Shown: one piece after another, positions 26,642-36,204 of the stretch
Numbering within the stretch: position 1 is the stretch's first letter
Layout: each line of letters starts with the position of its first letter
DNA from: JAAZMI01 sp050948785
GTDB taxonomy: Bacteria > Bacillota > Dethiobacteria > DTU022 > UBA8154
Length of the DNA: 64,000 nucleotides
Reading direction: 5' to 3'
Assembly: GCA_050948785.1 (NCBI GenBank)
Contig: JBMNEM010000004.1
Span: 124,001-188,000 of the forward strand
Notes under the pieces: model-generated
Database searches by the model: none
What the model was told of the DNA's origin: nothing
The model's input: only the letters and a program-made list of their open reading frames with translations
Program-made: the position numbers and the translations under genes

Positions 26642-27892
26642 TTAAAAGTCAGGTAAGATCAGCCGCCGAAAAAGCCGCAGGTAATGCAAGATGTTCCCGG
26701 TTACCAGAAATTCCTTTTTTACCTTTTCCCGGCCAGCCTCCTTCATCTCCTCCGCCAGCATGGGATTCCTTAATAACTTCAGGGTTTTTTGGGCGCATTC
26801 TTCAACAGTATCGACCAGGTAACCCGTGACTCCATCTTCGATTTGCAGCTTAATGCCGCCGACATTTCCTCCAATTACCGGGGTTCCTTTCCATAAACTT
26901 TCGGCAACAGTCAGGCCAAATCCTTCCCGCAGGGATTTTTGCAGGATTATATCAGACACCGTCTGAAAAGCATTGACTTCCAGATCAGAAATACCATTAA
27001 AGTTGGTAATCACTTTAATATCATAATCTTCTCCGGCCCGGCGTAAAGTGTTGTATAAATAATCCCATCCCTCCGGATCATCAGAAGCCATGGAACCAAC
27101 CAGCGCCAGCTGGATACTGGGAAACTCTTTTTTTACAATTTTATAAACATCAATGACCCCTAAAGGATCTTTCCAAGGATCAAACCTGGAAACCTGAGAA
27201 ATTAAGGGACGGTGAGGATCAATACCAAACCTGCTGATGATTGCCTTGGCTTCTTCCTTTTCCAGGAAAATATTTTTAACACTGAGCGGATCAATGGAAG
27301 GAGTAATAAAATCAATTTTTTTAAAGTAATTCTCCTGGACGTAATCCTTCATGGTAAAAATAACCGTGTCATATTGTTCGGTATATTGATAAAGAAAATC
27401 CCAGTATTCCTCGTTCGCCACTGAAGTATCAATATGACAGCGCCAGAGCCAATTTTCATGCTCTCTCTTTTCCCGGTAAGCGATTAAGGCTGCAGGCTGA
27501 GGATCATGAACAACAAAAATGTCGTAAGGCGGCCATTCTTTCATGTAAGAAGCGTTCATTTGATTATATTTAAGGTAGATTTCTTTTTGACCGGGGGTTA
27601 ATTCCCCCTCCTGGCCCTGCAACCTGTTATGAAAAGTTTTTGTAACTCCATAAAATTCATCATGCCCAAAAATAACCCACCAATCTATTTCCAGACCCAG
27701 ATCCTGCATTAAGGGCACTAACGAATGCATTTTTTCCGCCACGCCGCCACCATAAGCCGTGGCGCTAATCATGGCGATTTTTTTATTCTTTAATTTTTGC
27801 ACCAGAAAGGCAAGTTCATCCGCAGTCTCTTTGTCGATAAACTGCAGATAATCACTAAAATTTTTCCTATTTACTTCAACAAGCTGCAACAC
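26642..27892 (-). CDS. TreT-like trehalose synthase (GT4 glycosyltransferase)
   Basis: 416 residues of GT-B fold family GT4, most like trehalose glycosyltransferring synthase (TreT), which joins NDP-glucose and glucose. Features are ISATAYGGGVAEKMHSLVPL near residue 40 (nucleotide-sugar/acceptor loop), HDPQPAALI, WRCHIDTSVAN, SQVSRFDPWKDP, and the EX7E-type donor region SLREGFGLTVAESLWKGTPV near residue 325. A GTG start follows AAGGGGG. It is divergent from treZ, with about 375 bases between, so both belong to trehalose metabolism. No treY gene is present. Confidence 0.82.
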   Translation of the reverse strand: MLQLVEVNRKNFSDYLQFIDKETADELAFLVQKLKNKKIAMISATAYGGGVAEKMHSLVPLMQDLGLEIDWWVIFGHDEFYGVTKTFHNRLQGQEGELTPGQKEIYLKYNQMNASYMKEWPPYDIFVVHDPQPAALIAYREKREHENWLWRCHIDTSVANEEYWDFLYQYTEQYDTVIFTMKDYVQENYFKKIDFITPSIDPLSVKNIFLEKEEAKAIISRFGIDPHRPLISQVSRFDPWKDPLGVIDVYKIVKKEFPSIQLALVGSMASDDPEGWDYLYNTLRRAGEDYDIKVITNFNGISDLEVNAFQTVSDIILQKSLREGFGLTVAESLWKGTPVIGGNVGGIKLQIEDGVTGYLVDTVEECAQKTLKLLRNPMLAEEMKEAGREKVKKEFLVTGNILHYLRLFRRLILPDF

Positions 27893-27923
27893 CTTAGCCC
27901 CCTTAACCTTTCAAGCTCTTATT

Positions 27924-28049
27924 TTAAATAAAAGGCAAATCAGAATGGTAAGTAAAAAACCTTCCCGCCCTTGCCTTTCGATAATTATACATCCCTGGCC
28001 GGGAGCTGTACCGATCATCCCGCCCGTACCCATTACGCCACTCTTCCAT
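27924..28049 (-). CDS. Possible small basic, Tyr/Arg-rich protein
   Basis: A 41-codon frame beginning MEEWRNGYGRDDRYSSRPGM in the gap between the trehalose genes. The composition (Arg, Tyr, Gly) is unusual and protein-like, and a weak AGAGGGG lies eight bases before the ATG. No family is recognised. It could equally be chance or a decayed repeat, so this is a tentative call. Confidence 0.25.
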   Translation of the reverse strand: MEEWRNGYGRDDRYSSRPGMYNYRKARAGRFFTYHSDLPFI

Positions 28050-28268
28050 AATTTGCCCCTCTTGCCGGCTCTTCATCCCTGTAAAAAATAGAACCTGGCG
28101 GCGTAAAAACGCGACATAGAAATTTTGCAAGATGGTTATGCTAGTATAAAAATGATGTGGGGCAGAAAGCAGACCTTCAAAACAGCAGGCCGTAAAGTTA
28201 TCTAAAACAGTCTTTCTTTCTGACATACATTGTTAGGTATGGCCCGCAGATTTTTGGGGGTTAGCATT

Positions 28269-30068
28269 ATGAAAAATATGGGCGCAAATATTTTAGATCA
28301 TCAAAGCAGTAGAGTTGAATTCCGTGTTTTTGCTTTTGAAAAAAAAGGAGTTGCACTCCTGCTGAAAAGCGGCGGGACAACAGAAAAAGTTATACCCATG
28401 CAGGAAGAAGCCCCGCACATCTACAGTGTGATCATCGAAGGACAGAGGCTAGATCTTTTCTACAAATTTAGAATAACAGATGAAGGCGATTTCCCGGATC
28501 CGTGGTCACGATTCCAGCCGGAAGGTGTCCATGGTTTTTCCCAGGTCATGGACCCCCAAAGTTATCGCTGGAGAGCTGAAAACTGGAAAGGTAAAGATCT
28601 CAGCGAGCTGATCATCTACGAACTGCACACCGGCACTTTTACCCCGGAGGGAACCTTCAAGGCAGTTAGAGAAAAAATCGGCTACCTACAGGAGCTGGGG
28701 ATCAATGCTATCGAGCTCATGCCGGCAACCCAAACACCGGGAAAATGGAACTGGGGGTATGATGGCGCCAATCTATTCAGCGTCAACAAAAATTATGGCA
28801 CCCCCGATGATCTAAAGGAGCTCATTGATACCTGTCACCAAAAAGAAATAGCCGTTATTCTTGATGTTGTCTATAATCATTTCGGCCCGGAAGGGAATTA
28901 CCTTCCCGTTTACGGCCCATATTTTACCAACAAACACCAAACCGCATGGGGAGCAGCCGTCAACTTTGATGACCGGTACAGCAAATTTACACGGGCAATG
29001 GTTATTGATAATGCCCGCTACTGGCTGGAAGAATTTCGCTTTGATGGTTTAAGGTTGGACGCCATACACGCCATCCAAGATGAAAGCGATACCCATATTC
29101 TAGAAGAAATTGCCGCCACCGCAAGGGAAATTGCGGCCAAATATAATCGTAAAATAGCCCTCATTGCCGAAACAGATGAAAATAACGTGAAAATAATCAA
29201 CCCCCAGAAAAAAGGGGGCTACGGCATCGATGCCCAGTGGATGGATGACTTCCATCACGTCATTCATACCGCCCTGACCGGCGAAAAACAGGGTTATTAT
29301 CAGGATTATAACGGACTGGAAGGCCTGGAAAAAGTTTATCAGAACTACCTCTATACCGGAGAATATTCCCGTTTCTGGAAAAAAGATCGTGGCAGCGATG
29401 CCTCCCAAACCCCGGGAAGCCAGTTTATCGTCTCAATTCAAAACCACGACCAGATCGGTAACCGCGCCGGGGGCGAGCGGCTCTCGGTTCTGGTGGATTT
29501 TCCCTATCTAAAAGCAGCCTGCGGGTTAATGTTTTTTTCCCCTTATATACCATTACTTTTTATGGGGGAAGAATATGCTGAAAAAAATCCTTTTCTTTTT
29601 TTTACTAACTATGAAGATCCCCGGCTGAAAGAAGCGGTTTCAACCGGCCGGAGAGAGGAATTTATGGACTTCGACTGGGGTGATTTCCCGGATCCGGAGG
29701 ATGATCGCACCTTTTATGCTTCCAGGTTAACCCCCCAGGGCAACTGGCAGGAAGAAAACAAAGCACTCTTTGCCTTTTATAAGGATATGATCAATTTAAG
29801 GAAAACGCATCCTGCCCTCCGTCACCTGGAAAAAAAGCATACGGAGGTGCAGGTGGACAAAGAAAAGAAAATGGTCACGCTCACAAGGTGGCATCACGAA
29901 TATAAATTAATCGGGTTTTTTAACCTCAGCACCAAAGAAGTGGAGATCACTTCCCCCCGGGGAACACAAATCCTCAATTCCGAATGGAAAAAATATGGAG
30001 GCCGGATCGAAGGCGAATCCAAAACTTTGTTCAAAGGGAATATGTTAGTAGTAGAAGAAAAACCATGA
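28269..30068 (+). CDS. treZ: Malto-oligosyltrehalose trehalohydrolase (GH13)
   Basis: About 599 residues. An N-terminal beta domain (1-90) precedes a GH13 TIM barrel: IIYELHTGTFTPEGTF, VILDVVYNHFGPEGNY, FRFDGLRLDAIHAI (nucleophile Asp), ALIAETDENN (acid Glu), and SIQNHDQIGNRAGGERLS, the last typical of TreZ. TreZ releases trehalose from maltooligosyl trehalose. I chose the ATG at 28269 after GGGGG; an upstream TTG at 28230 is in frame but has no ribosome binding site. TreZ normally needs TreY, absent here; with TreT next door the substrate is worth testing. A branching enzyme is a less likely alternative. Confidence 0.85.
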   Translation: MKNMGANILDHQSSRVEFRVFAFEKKGVALLLKSGGTTEKVIPMQEEAPHIYSVIIEGQRLDLFYKFRITDEGDFPDPWSRFQPEGVHGFSQVMDPQSYRWRAENWKGKDLSELIIYELHTGTFTPEGTFKAVREKIGYLQELGINAIELMPATQTPGKWNWGYDGANLFSVNKNYGTPDDLKELIDTCHQKEIAVILDVVYNHFGPEGNYLPVYGPYFTNKHQTAWGAAVNFDDRYSKFTRAMVIDNARYWLEEFRFDGLRLDAIHAIQDESDTHILEEIAATAREIAAKYNRKIALIAETDENNVKIINPQKKGGYGIDAQWMDDFHHVIHTALTGEKQGYYQDYNGLEGLEKVYQNYLYTGEYSRFWKKDRGSDASQTPGSQFIVSIQNHDQIGNRAGGERLSVLVDFPYLKAACGLMFFSPYIPLLFMGEEYAEKNPFLFFTNYEDPRLKEAVSTGRREEFMDFDWGDFPDPEDDRTFYASRLTPQGNWQEENKALFAFYKDMINLRKTHPALRHLEKKHTEVQVDKEKKMVTLTRWHHEYKLIGFFNLSTKEVEITSPRGTQILNSEWKKYGGRIEGESKTLFKGNMLVVEEKP

Positions 30069-30074
30069 AACTCA

Positions 30075-30098
30075 TACTACCGGCTCAAACCGGTAGTA
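30075..30098. terminator. Bidirectional hairpin between convergent genes
   Basis: TACTACCGG / CCGGTAGTA with a six-base loop, seven bases after the treZ stop and upstream of the convergent glycosyltransferase end. There is no long T run on either side, so it is probably a weak terminator or 3' stabiliser. Confidence 0.5.
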
Positions 30099-30148
30099 GC
30101 AGATTGGCTTATGTTTGGTGTGCTGGTAGAACTTATTGATTAAAAACC

Positions 30149-31147
30149 TTAAAACCAAATCCAAAATTCAAATAAATTTTTATTCAGCTCCATGCCGTTC
30201 TTTGTTAAATAGCTAAAGACACGATCCCTGGACCTAAAGTTACTCAGGATCACCGCTCCGTCCAGTTTCTTCCGTTTAAAAAAATTTATAATCCCGGGCA
30301 AATAACTTAGATCTCTTTGATCCATAACTTTTAGCACATTCAAACTATTTCTTGCTTGTAAAGTATAATTTTCAGCTAATGTTTTGGGGCCGAAGACAAC
30401 CATCGCCGGCCTTTCTTTCTTGTTTTGATAACAGGTATGGCGAATATATTTTGCACAACTAAAAAACATCTCCTTGATGTTTTGCTCTGGATATTTAGTT
30501 GTTAAAGAGTTGCTATGCATACGATATTTGTATAATTTTTCGGGAAATTTTTCAATTCTTCCTAATGTAATCAGACGAGTCCAGAGATCATAATCATAAG
30601 AAACCCTTAAATTGGGATTATATTTGCCCAGATTGATGAATGCTTTTTTGGAAAAGATCATTGTTCCGTGAGTCAGGGGGCAAGTTCTGTATAATTCCGA
30701 TTTTATTTCTGCACTGGTTTGCATGCGGTTGATCAATCTTTCCAGTCCCCTTAAATTTTGTGACGGGATCTGACTATCTCTATCCCGGATGCACTCAATG
30801 AATGAACCAACTGCCACCAGGCCAGGGTGTTTATGGAGATAGCTCACTTGTTTTTCAATGCGGCGGGGGTAACTCAGATCATCGGCGTCGTGGATAGCAA
30901 TCCAATTCCCTTGGGCCTGTTCAATACCCAGATTAAGAGCAAAGGCCGCTCCCTTGTTTTCTGCCAAATGTATCACTTTTACCCGTCCATCGGTGAATTG
31001 TGCCAAGATCTCTTTTGTCCCATCAGTGGAAGCATCATTAACAACAATAAGTTCAAGATCAGTATAAGTTTGCAAAAGTATGCTGTCTAGCGCCTCTTGT
31101 AGATATTCCTGGCCGTTATGCACGGCCATTACTACTGAAACAAGCAT
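30149..31147 (-). CDS. Glycosyltransferase family 2
   Basis: About 332 residues of GT-A fold. The N-terminus MLVSVVMAVHNGQEYLQEAL, VVNDASTDGTKEIL and the metal-binding AIHDADDLSYP (DxD-type, residues about 85-95) define GT2; the C-terminal 110 residues are variable and basic. It transfers a sugar from a nucleotide donor to a growing glycan in the cytoplasm. I start it at the ATG at 31147, nine bases after GGGAGG, instead of the longer frame from 31210. First of a run of glycan genes; AT-rich compared with genes to its left. Confidence 0.88.
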   Translation of the reverse strand: MLVSVVMAVHNGQEYLQEALDSILLQTYTDLELIVVNDASTDGTKEILAQFTDGRVKVIHLAENKGAAFALNLGIEQAQGNWIAIHDADDLSYPRRIEKQVSYLHKHPGLVAVGSFIECIRDRDSQIPSQNLRGLERLINRMQTSAEIKSELYRTCPLTHGTMIFSKKAFINLGKYNPNLRVSYDYDLWTRLITLGRIEKFPEKLYKYRMHSNSLTTKYPEQNIKEMFFSCAKYIRHTCYQNKKERPAMVVFGPKTLAENYTLQARNSLNVLKVMDQRDLSYLPGIINFFKRKKLDGAVILSNFRSRDRVFSYLTKNGMELNKNLFEFWIWF

Positions 31148-31240
31148 TTGTCTAACCTCCCGGCAATATTGTATTAAATGGGACCAAACCTTGCCCGTTG
31201 CCTTCAGCATAAATGTCCTTTTTTCGTCATCCCCTTGTTA

Positions 31241-32485
31241 CTACAAGGCCAACAATAGATCCAGAGCGCTTACAAAATGATCATATTTTCCCATTTTCCG
31301 CAATGATGACAACTCATTTAAAAGCATTTTCTTTTTATCGGGTTCGTTCTCCAGACCTGCTTGCTGCCAAAGCCTGGCAACCTGTTTTCCCTCCCCCATC
31401 AGGAGAGGAATTTGTTGGGTCAGCTTGATAAAAGCATTTTTGGAATAAGTAAATTTATGAGGGAAATCATTGTTCAGATGATAATAATCCGCAACGATCT
31501 CGTTATTCTCCAAAAAACCCCTTTTCCCCAGGATACCTAAAGTTACCACGCAGACCTCAACTTCAGGGTGCAGGGTGGTAAATTTAGCATAATTAAGCAT
31601 CTGATCCTCCCTGCGGTTCTCCTTGGAAAAGGGATGCTCCTGATGATAACTGACAATCTCCGGATCCTCTATAATCTTTACGCCATTTTTATATAACCTG
31701 AAGCCCATTTCCCAGTCCTCGGAACCCCAGCCTTTAAATTCTTCATTAAAGAGCCCCACCTCTTCCAGAAAACTTTTTCTGGTGGAAACATTTCTGGTGA
31801 TAAAAAATGTCCAGGCCAGGTAAAACCCGGTCAAATGAGTGCCATATTTCTCCATTATTTGCGGGGGAAAATATGGCGCCAGAAAGGATAACTGTTTAAA
31901 CAGCCGGTCATCAAGATCTTCCTTTGTAAACAAAGGTATCGGCCTCTTATTTTTTCTGGCGTACTGCCAAAATTCACTAAAATCCATGATGCGTTCAGTA
32001 GACACCCATAAGCGTTTGCTCAAACGCTTAATTAAAAAAGGTTTACTCCAGGCCAAAGAATGCAGGCGTTTTATCTGTTCTTTTGAAAACCCGGGGCAGA
32101 GCACTGAAAAAGTACTATATTGACTTGCATTACCTGAAACAGCGATTTTTTCCGCGGTGTGATAATGCCGCCAGTGATTGGCCACAAAATCAGGGTCAAC
32201 CATTACTTCTCCGTCCAAAAATATAACAATTTCCCCTTCAGCTTCCCTGACACCTAAATTTTTTGTTCCGGAACGGCCCAGGTTGGTGTTGCTGCGAAGA
32301 TATTTAAAACGGAAGGGTGCAGTATAATGTTTTAAGGAAACAGTCTGATCTGTCGAACAATCATCAACAAGAATGACTTCCATTTTAGCCGGAGAAAATG
32401 TTTGTTTTTCCAGTGAATATAAGGCAAACTTGTTTTGAGGAAATTTGTTGTGGGAAATTAAAATTATACTTACCTCCGGATTCAC
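31241..32485 (-). CDS. Glycosyltransferase family 2 with C-terminal galactosyltransferase-like domain
   Basis: 414 residues. GT-A core: VSIILISHNKFPQNKFALYS, VILVDDCSTDQT, NLGRSGTKNLGV and IVIFLDGEVMVDPDF (DxD-like). The region around residues 225-260 (GLFNEEFKGWGSEDWEMGFR) matches the galactosyltransferase C-terminal domain seen in chondroitin-polymerase-type GT2 enzymes. Its GTG start overlaps the stop of the upstream GT61 gene by four bases (GTGA), so the two are translationally coupled. Substrates unknown. Confidence 0.88.
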   Translation of the reverse strand: MNPEVSIILISHNKFPQNKFALYSLEKQTFSPAKMEVILVDDCSTDQTVSLKHYTAPFRFKYLRSNTNLGRSGTKNLGVREAEGEIVIFLDGEVMVDPDFVANHWRHYHTAEKIAVSGNASQYSTFSVLCPGFSKEQIKRLHSLAWSKPFLIKRLSKRLWVSTERIMDFSEFWQYARKNKRPIPLFTKEDLDDRLFKQLSFLAPYFPPQIMEKYGTHLTGFYLAWTFFITRNVSTRKSFLEEVGLFNEEFKGWGSEDWEMGFRLYKNGVKIIEDPEIVSYHQEHPFSKENRREDQMLNYAKFTTLHPEVEVCVVTLGILGKRGFLENNEIVADYYHLNNDFPHKFTYSKNAFIKLTQQIPLLMGEGKQVARLWQQAGLENEPDKKKMLLNELSSLRKMGKYDHFVSALDLLLAL

Positions 32486-33552
32486 AGTAAGCCTCCTCTC
32501 AATACTTTTAGTAATTGAACGGGGTTAATGGACATGTTATCAAACCCGGTCCAGTAATGATGTAGGTTTTCTCTTTTGCCGACAATCAAACGATAGTTTA
32601 AATGTAATAACCGGCAAATCAGCCAATAATGTGGTTCCATAAAACTTGGTGAGAATAGCTCAATGATTGTTGTGCCGGGTTTACAAAATACAAGATTGGC
32701 AAGTCCGGCACCATGCGGTGCAATGATCACTTTAGCATTATAAAATACTTCCAGTTGTTTTTTTAATGGCATTACTTCCAATACTATGCTTTTAAAATTA
32801 AACTTATCTAAAATGCCAAGGATTTCTTTTTCATTGATTACCTTTCTATAAGCCCGGCGCTTGATGTAGATTCGTTCATATCCATCCACCCGGATCATAT
32901 TGCTGTGCGACATAAATTTATTTCGAACATAATTAACAGACCATAAATTAGGCAAATTTACATATGAGGGAACAACCAATTCTTCTGCCTGTAGATGAAA
33001 GCGGTTATCAGGTTGAATTATTTTATCCGGAGCTATTCCGCATGCCGTCAGTGTTTCCAGCTGAAATGGTAAGGCGCGGTGGTTAATGATATATTTATCT
33101 ATTTTTAAGCGGCTTTCTTGTAAAAGATGAATGCGAGCCAGAACTTCCAGCATCCAGTGATAATAATTATAAGCTGCCGGGTGGTTGAGAACTGCCACTG
33201 TTTTATCCGTTTTCTTAAGGGGTGGCAACCTTTTATCCTGAAAAATAGAATGTTCCGCGGGCCATTTTCCCCATTCCGCTGAAACGTCCCATAACAGTTT
33301 ATGATCCGGTGAAATGACGGCTTTTTCTCCAAGAACGCGTCCACAGGGCAGCTTGAAAACAAATGCCTTCTTGCTGAATTTTGGTTTGTCAATAATTAAT
33401 TGTAATTCTTCTTCGCTGATAACCTTTGGTATTGGTATTGATGGATAAATTTCAGATAATATTTTTGTTTTATTTATACCAGTGCACTCAACCCAATCTA
33501 ATGATGATTCATAAAAACCTTTGGGAGGAGATAACTTATCTGCTTCGTTCAT
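32482..33552 (-). CDS. Glycosyltransferase family 61 (DUF563)
   Basis: 356 residues of the GT61/DUF563 type: NHPAAYNYYHWMLEVLARIH near residue 145, RIYIKRRAYRKVINE near 235, and the late block VIIAPHGAGLANLVFCKPGT near 280, which are the recognisable family motifs. Found in surface polysaccharide loci; some members transfer xylose, which fits a UDP-xylose-type pathway suggested at 37.7-39.9 kb. Four-base overlap with the next glycosyltransferase gene. Confidence 0.85.
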   Translation of the reverse strand: MNEADKLSPPKGFYESSLDWVECTGINKTKILSEIYPSIPIPKVISEEELQLIIDKPKFSKKAFVFKLPCGRVLGEKAVISPDHKLLWDVSAEWGKWPAEHSIFQDKRLPPLKKTDKTVAVLNHPAAYNYYHWMLEVLARIHLLQESRLKIDKYIINHRALPFQLETLTACGIAPDKIIQPDNRFHLQAEELVVPSYVNLPNLWSVNYVRNKFMSHSNMIRVDGYERIYIKRRAYRKVINEKEILGILDKFNFKSIVLEVMPLKKQLEVFYNAKVIIAPHGAGLANLVFCKPGTTIIELFSPSFMEPHYWLICRLLHLNYRLIVGKRENLHHYWTGFDNMSINPVQLLKVLRGGLL

Positions 33553-33724
33553 GGTTGCCCACCCTCAGGATACTTAAATATAAGATTTCATTCTGAAAAA
33601 CTTATCTTTACATAAATCCCTTCCCTGAGTAAGCAGCTCACGCCAAGAATGCGCTTTCCAATTTCAGGAAATGGCTGCAGAAGAACAGGGTTCAGGGGCA
33701 GCTAGAATTGTACATAAAAAAAAA

Positions 33725-34792
33725 TCAATGCCAACGGTTTTTATTTTTTTCCCAGATCTCCTCCATAATCATGCGTACATTTTTTGTTATTTTCCATTGA
33801 GGATAATGAGAGGTAAATTTCTTTAAGTCGCTGATGTACCAGATATGATCGCCGGTGCGATGCTTTTCCCGGTAATCATAATTTAATTTTTTACCCGTAA
33901 TTTCCTGAGCTAAATTTATCGCCTCCAGAAGCGAAACATTGGAAGCGCGCCCGCCCCCCAGGTTATACACTTCACCGCCGGGCTGGGGATTTTCATAAAA
34001 GGCATGTATTGCGGCAATGACATCGCTGGAGCTGATGACATCACGCACCTGTTTCCCTTTGTAACCAAAAATTGTGTAAACAGTTCCGGTCATCAGGCAT
34101 TTCATCAAGTAATTGATAAAACCGTGCAGCGGTACCCCGGACTGCCAGGCGCCGCTTAACACTCCTCCACGAAAACAACAGGTTTTTTGATGGAAGTACC
34201 TGCCATATTCTTGCACCAGTAAATCTGCGGCAAGTTTGGAAGTTCCGAATAAGGAGTGCAGGCACTGATCGACAGCCATCTCCTCGGGAATACCCCGCTG
34301 ATAAGGGTGTGCAGGATCGATCTCGTAGCGGGTTTCCAGTTCTATTAGTGGAAGTCGATTGGGACGATCACCGTATACCTTATTGGTAGAGGTAAAGACA
34401 AACACGGCCTCCGGGCAATACTGCCGCATGGCTTGCAGCAGATTGAGGGTCCCGTTGGCGTTCACGGCAAAATCGGTTAAAGGCTCCCTGGCAGCCCAAT
34501 CATGGGAGGGCTGGGCTGCAGTATGAATGATCAAGTCAATGTTCTCTCCGTATTTGGCGAAGACACGATTAATATCATCAACATTCCTGATATCCAGCTC
34601 ATAATGTTTATATTTTGAGCCGGAATGAGCTTCCAGCCGCCGGCGGTTCCAAACTGTCGAACCATCCGCTCCAAAAAAATGTTGGCGCATATTGTTATCA
34701 ATTCCCACAACATCGAAGCTCATATCCACATAAAATTGAGCGGCTTCGGAGCCGATCAGGCCGGCAGACCCTGTGATCACGATCACCGACAT
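33725..34792 (-). CDS. NAD-dependent epimerase, CDP-paratose 2-epimerase-like
   Basis: About 355 residues, extended SDR. Rossmann motif ITGSAGLIGSEAAQFYVD at the N-terminus, then IDNNMRQHFFGADGSTVWN, typical of the CDP-paratose 2-epimerase (TyvE/RfbE) group, HTAAQPSHDWA, TSTNKVYGDRPNRLP, catalytic YxxxK replaced by the region HSLFGTSKLAADLLVQEY in which the usual Tyr is Phe (FGTSK), as in some members of this group. It modifies a nucleotide sugar for the glycan locus. Start at ATG 34792, seven bases after AGGAGA. The exact sugar cannot be told. Confidence 0.82.
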   Translation of the reverse strand: MSVIVITGSAGLIGSEAAQFYVDMSFDVVGIDNNMRQHFFGADGSTVWNRRRLEAHSGSKYKHYELDIRNVDDINRVFAKYGENIDLIIHTAAQPSHDWAAREPLTDFAVNANGTLNLLQAMRQYCPEAVFVFTSTNKVYGDRPNRLPLIELETRYEIDPAHPYQRGIPEEMAVDQCLHSLFGTSKLAADLLVQEYGRYFHQKTCCFRGGVLSGAWQSGVPLHGFINYLMKCLMTGTVYTIFGYKGKQVRDVISSSDVIAAIHAFYENPQPGGEVYNLGGGRASNVSLLEAINLAQEITGKKLNYDYREKHRTGDHIWYISDLKKFTSHYPQWKITKNVRMIMEEIWEKNKNRWH

Positions 34793-35027
34793 TGGAAATT
34801 CTCCTGTCAAACCAAAATTTGAACACCTTAAAAACTATGGGACACCTTTGCTTATACCAAAGCAGTTGGTTTTTAGAATACTAAAAACATGTTAAACCGG
34901 AATTTCCCTGCAAGACTAGAATTTTCCACTCCCTCTCTATTTATTAAACTATGCAATTTGCCAGGGGTTTGACAAAAATAAAAGAGGCTTACACATACTG
35001 GATTATTTCCCGGGTTCCTTGAGATAA

Positions 35028-35801
35028 TTAGGCAGGAGGGGGTTTACCATGTCTTTGTTGCCATAACTTCAGGTGTTCTTCCCAGTCTTTGATTGCTTTC
35101 AGCTTTATTTCAGGGTTTTTTTGAAGTTGTGTTTCGTGGATTCTAAAGTAACTCAGAGGCTCGACTAAATAAACAGCGTCACCTTTTTCCAGCAAATTTA
35201 GCCAGGAAGCCACATCATGATTACACCCCGCCTCTTTACCGCAATATACTCCAAACGGTTCACCAAGCTTATCTTTTTTAAACAATACCGTTGTGGGCTC
35301 ACCGATGTAATTGGTACGACTTCTTAAAAGTATTTTGGTCAGTTCCCGGCCATTTATTATTTTATTTTTGGCAGACAGCTTCATCGTAGCTTTGTATTGT
35401 GTATGAATAATTTGTCCTTGCGCATTTATCGTCAGCCTGGAAGATGTCACCAGGGAGATATTTTGATGGTTGAGGAAATAAGGCAGCATTTTTTCTATTT
35501 TTTGTGGTTGAAATAAATCATCATCATTCAAATAATTTATAAACATCCCTGAAGCCAAGTTAAAGCATTTTTGATAATTGGCAGCAAGCCCCAGCTGATG
35601 AACATTTTTAAAGTATTTTATGGAAATATCGGACGGCAGCGGTAAAACTTTCATGATCTGTTCTGTTTCTTCATTTTGGCTATCATCGCAAATAATTATT
35701 TCCATGTTTCTATAAGTTTGTCCGATGGCACTCTGTAGCGCCTGTACAAAATAATGCGGCCTGTTGCAAGTGGTGATTAAAATACTTACTTTTGGTCTCA
35801 T
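35028..35801 (-). CDS. Glycosyltransferase family 2
   Basis: About 257 residues with GT-A core: MRPKVSILITTCNRPHYFVQ, EIIICDDSQNEE, and INYLNDDDLFQP, the DxD region near residue 88. A His-containing HDVASWLNLL segment lies near residue 200. I start it at ATG 35801 because GGGAGG lies inside the longer frame that begins at TTG 35822. Part of the surface glycan region; AT-rich. Acceptor and donor unknown. Confidence 0.86.
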   Translation of the reverse strand: MRPKVSILITTCNRPHYFVQALQSAIGQTYRNMEIIICDDSQNEETEQIMKVLPLPSDISIKYFKNVHQLGLAANYQKCFNLASGMFINYLNDDDLFQPQKIEKMLPYFLNHQNISLVTSSRLTINAQGQIIHTQYKATMKLSAKNKIINGRELTKILLRSRTNYIGEPTTVLFKKDKLGEPFGVYCGKEAGCNHDVASWLNLLEKGDAVYLVEPLSYFRIHETQLQKNPEIKLKAIKDWEEHLKLWQQRHGKPPPA

Positions 35802-36204
35802 AAAAAGTTGATTGCCTCCCAAAAAGTATTGCTAAAAACCGGTTAACCCACAATTATCTAAACCTCTAAAAACCTGCGTACTATTTTGTTACAGTAGCCA
35901 CGCCGCTGCTTCAATTATTTAACTCCCAATAAAACCCTAAACAACAAAAAGGGCTTTTAATAATCTTATGGAACAACTGTTAAGGAAGTTACTTCTTTTA
36001 CCACCTTTAGAAAGGAATGGACCATTTCTATAAATACTTAAATCGATCGCAATCATTTGGGGAAAAATCAGGCATTTCAAAAAAGCACTTTCGCACTTTC
36101 GGAGCACCAAAAAGCAAATTGAACATATATAAATGAATAAAGTGTCTTTTTAACCAAGGCCAGAGCTTTATAATGTTAATTAGATTAAGCAAAGAAGGGA
36201 TTTT
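35802..36204. other. Divergent intergenic region upstream of galE
   Basis: About 400 AT-rich bases between divergent glycosyltransferase and galE genes. A TATAAT at 36169-36174 lies 31 bases before the galE ATG but has no good -35 partner. No coding frame or repeat is apparent. Confidence 0.5.
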
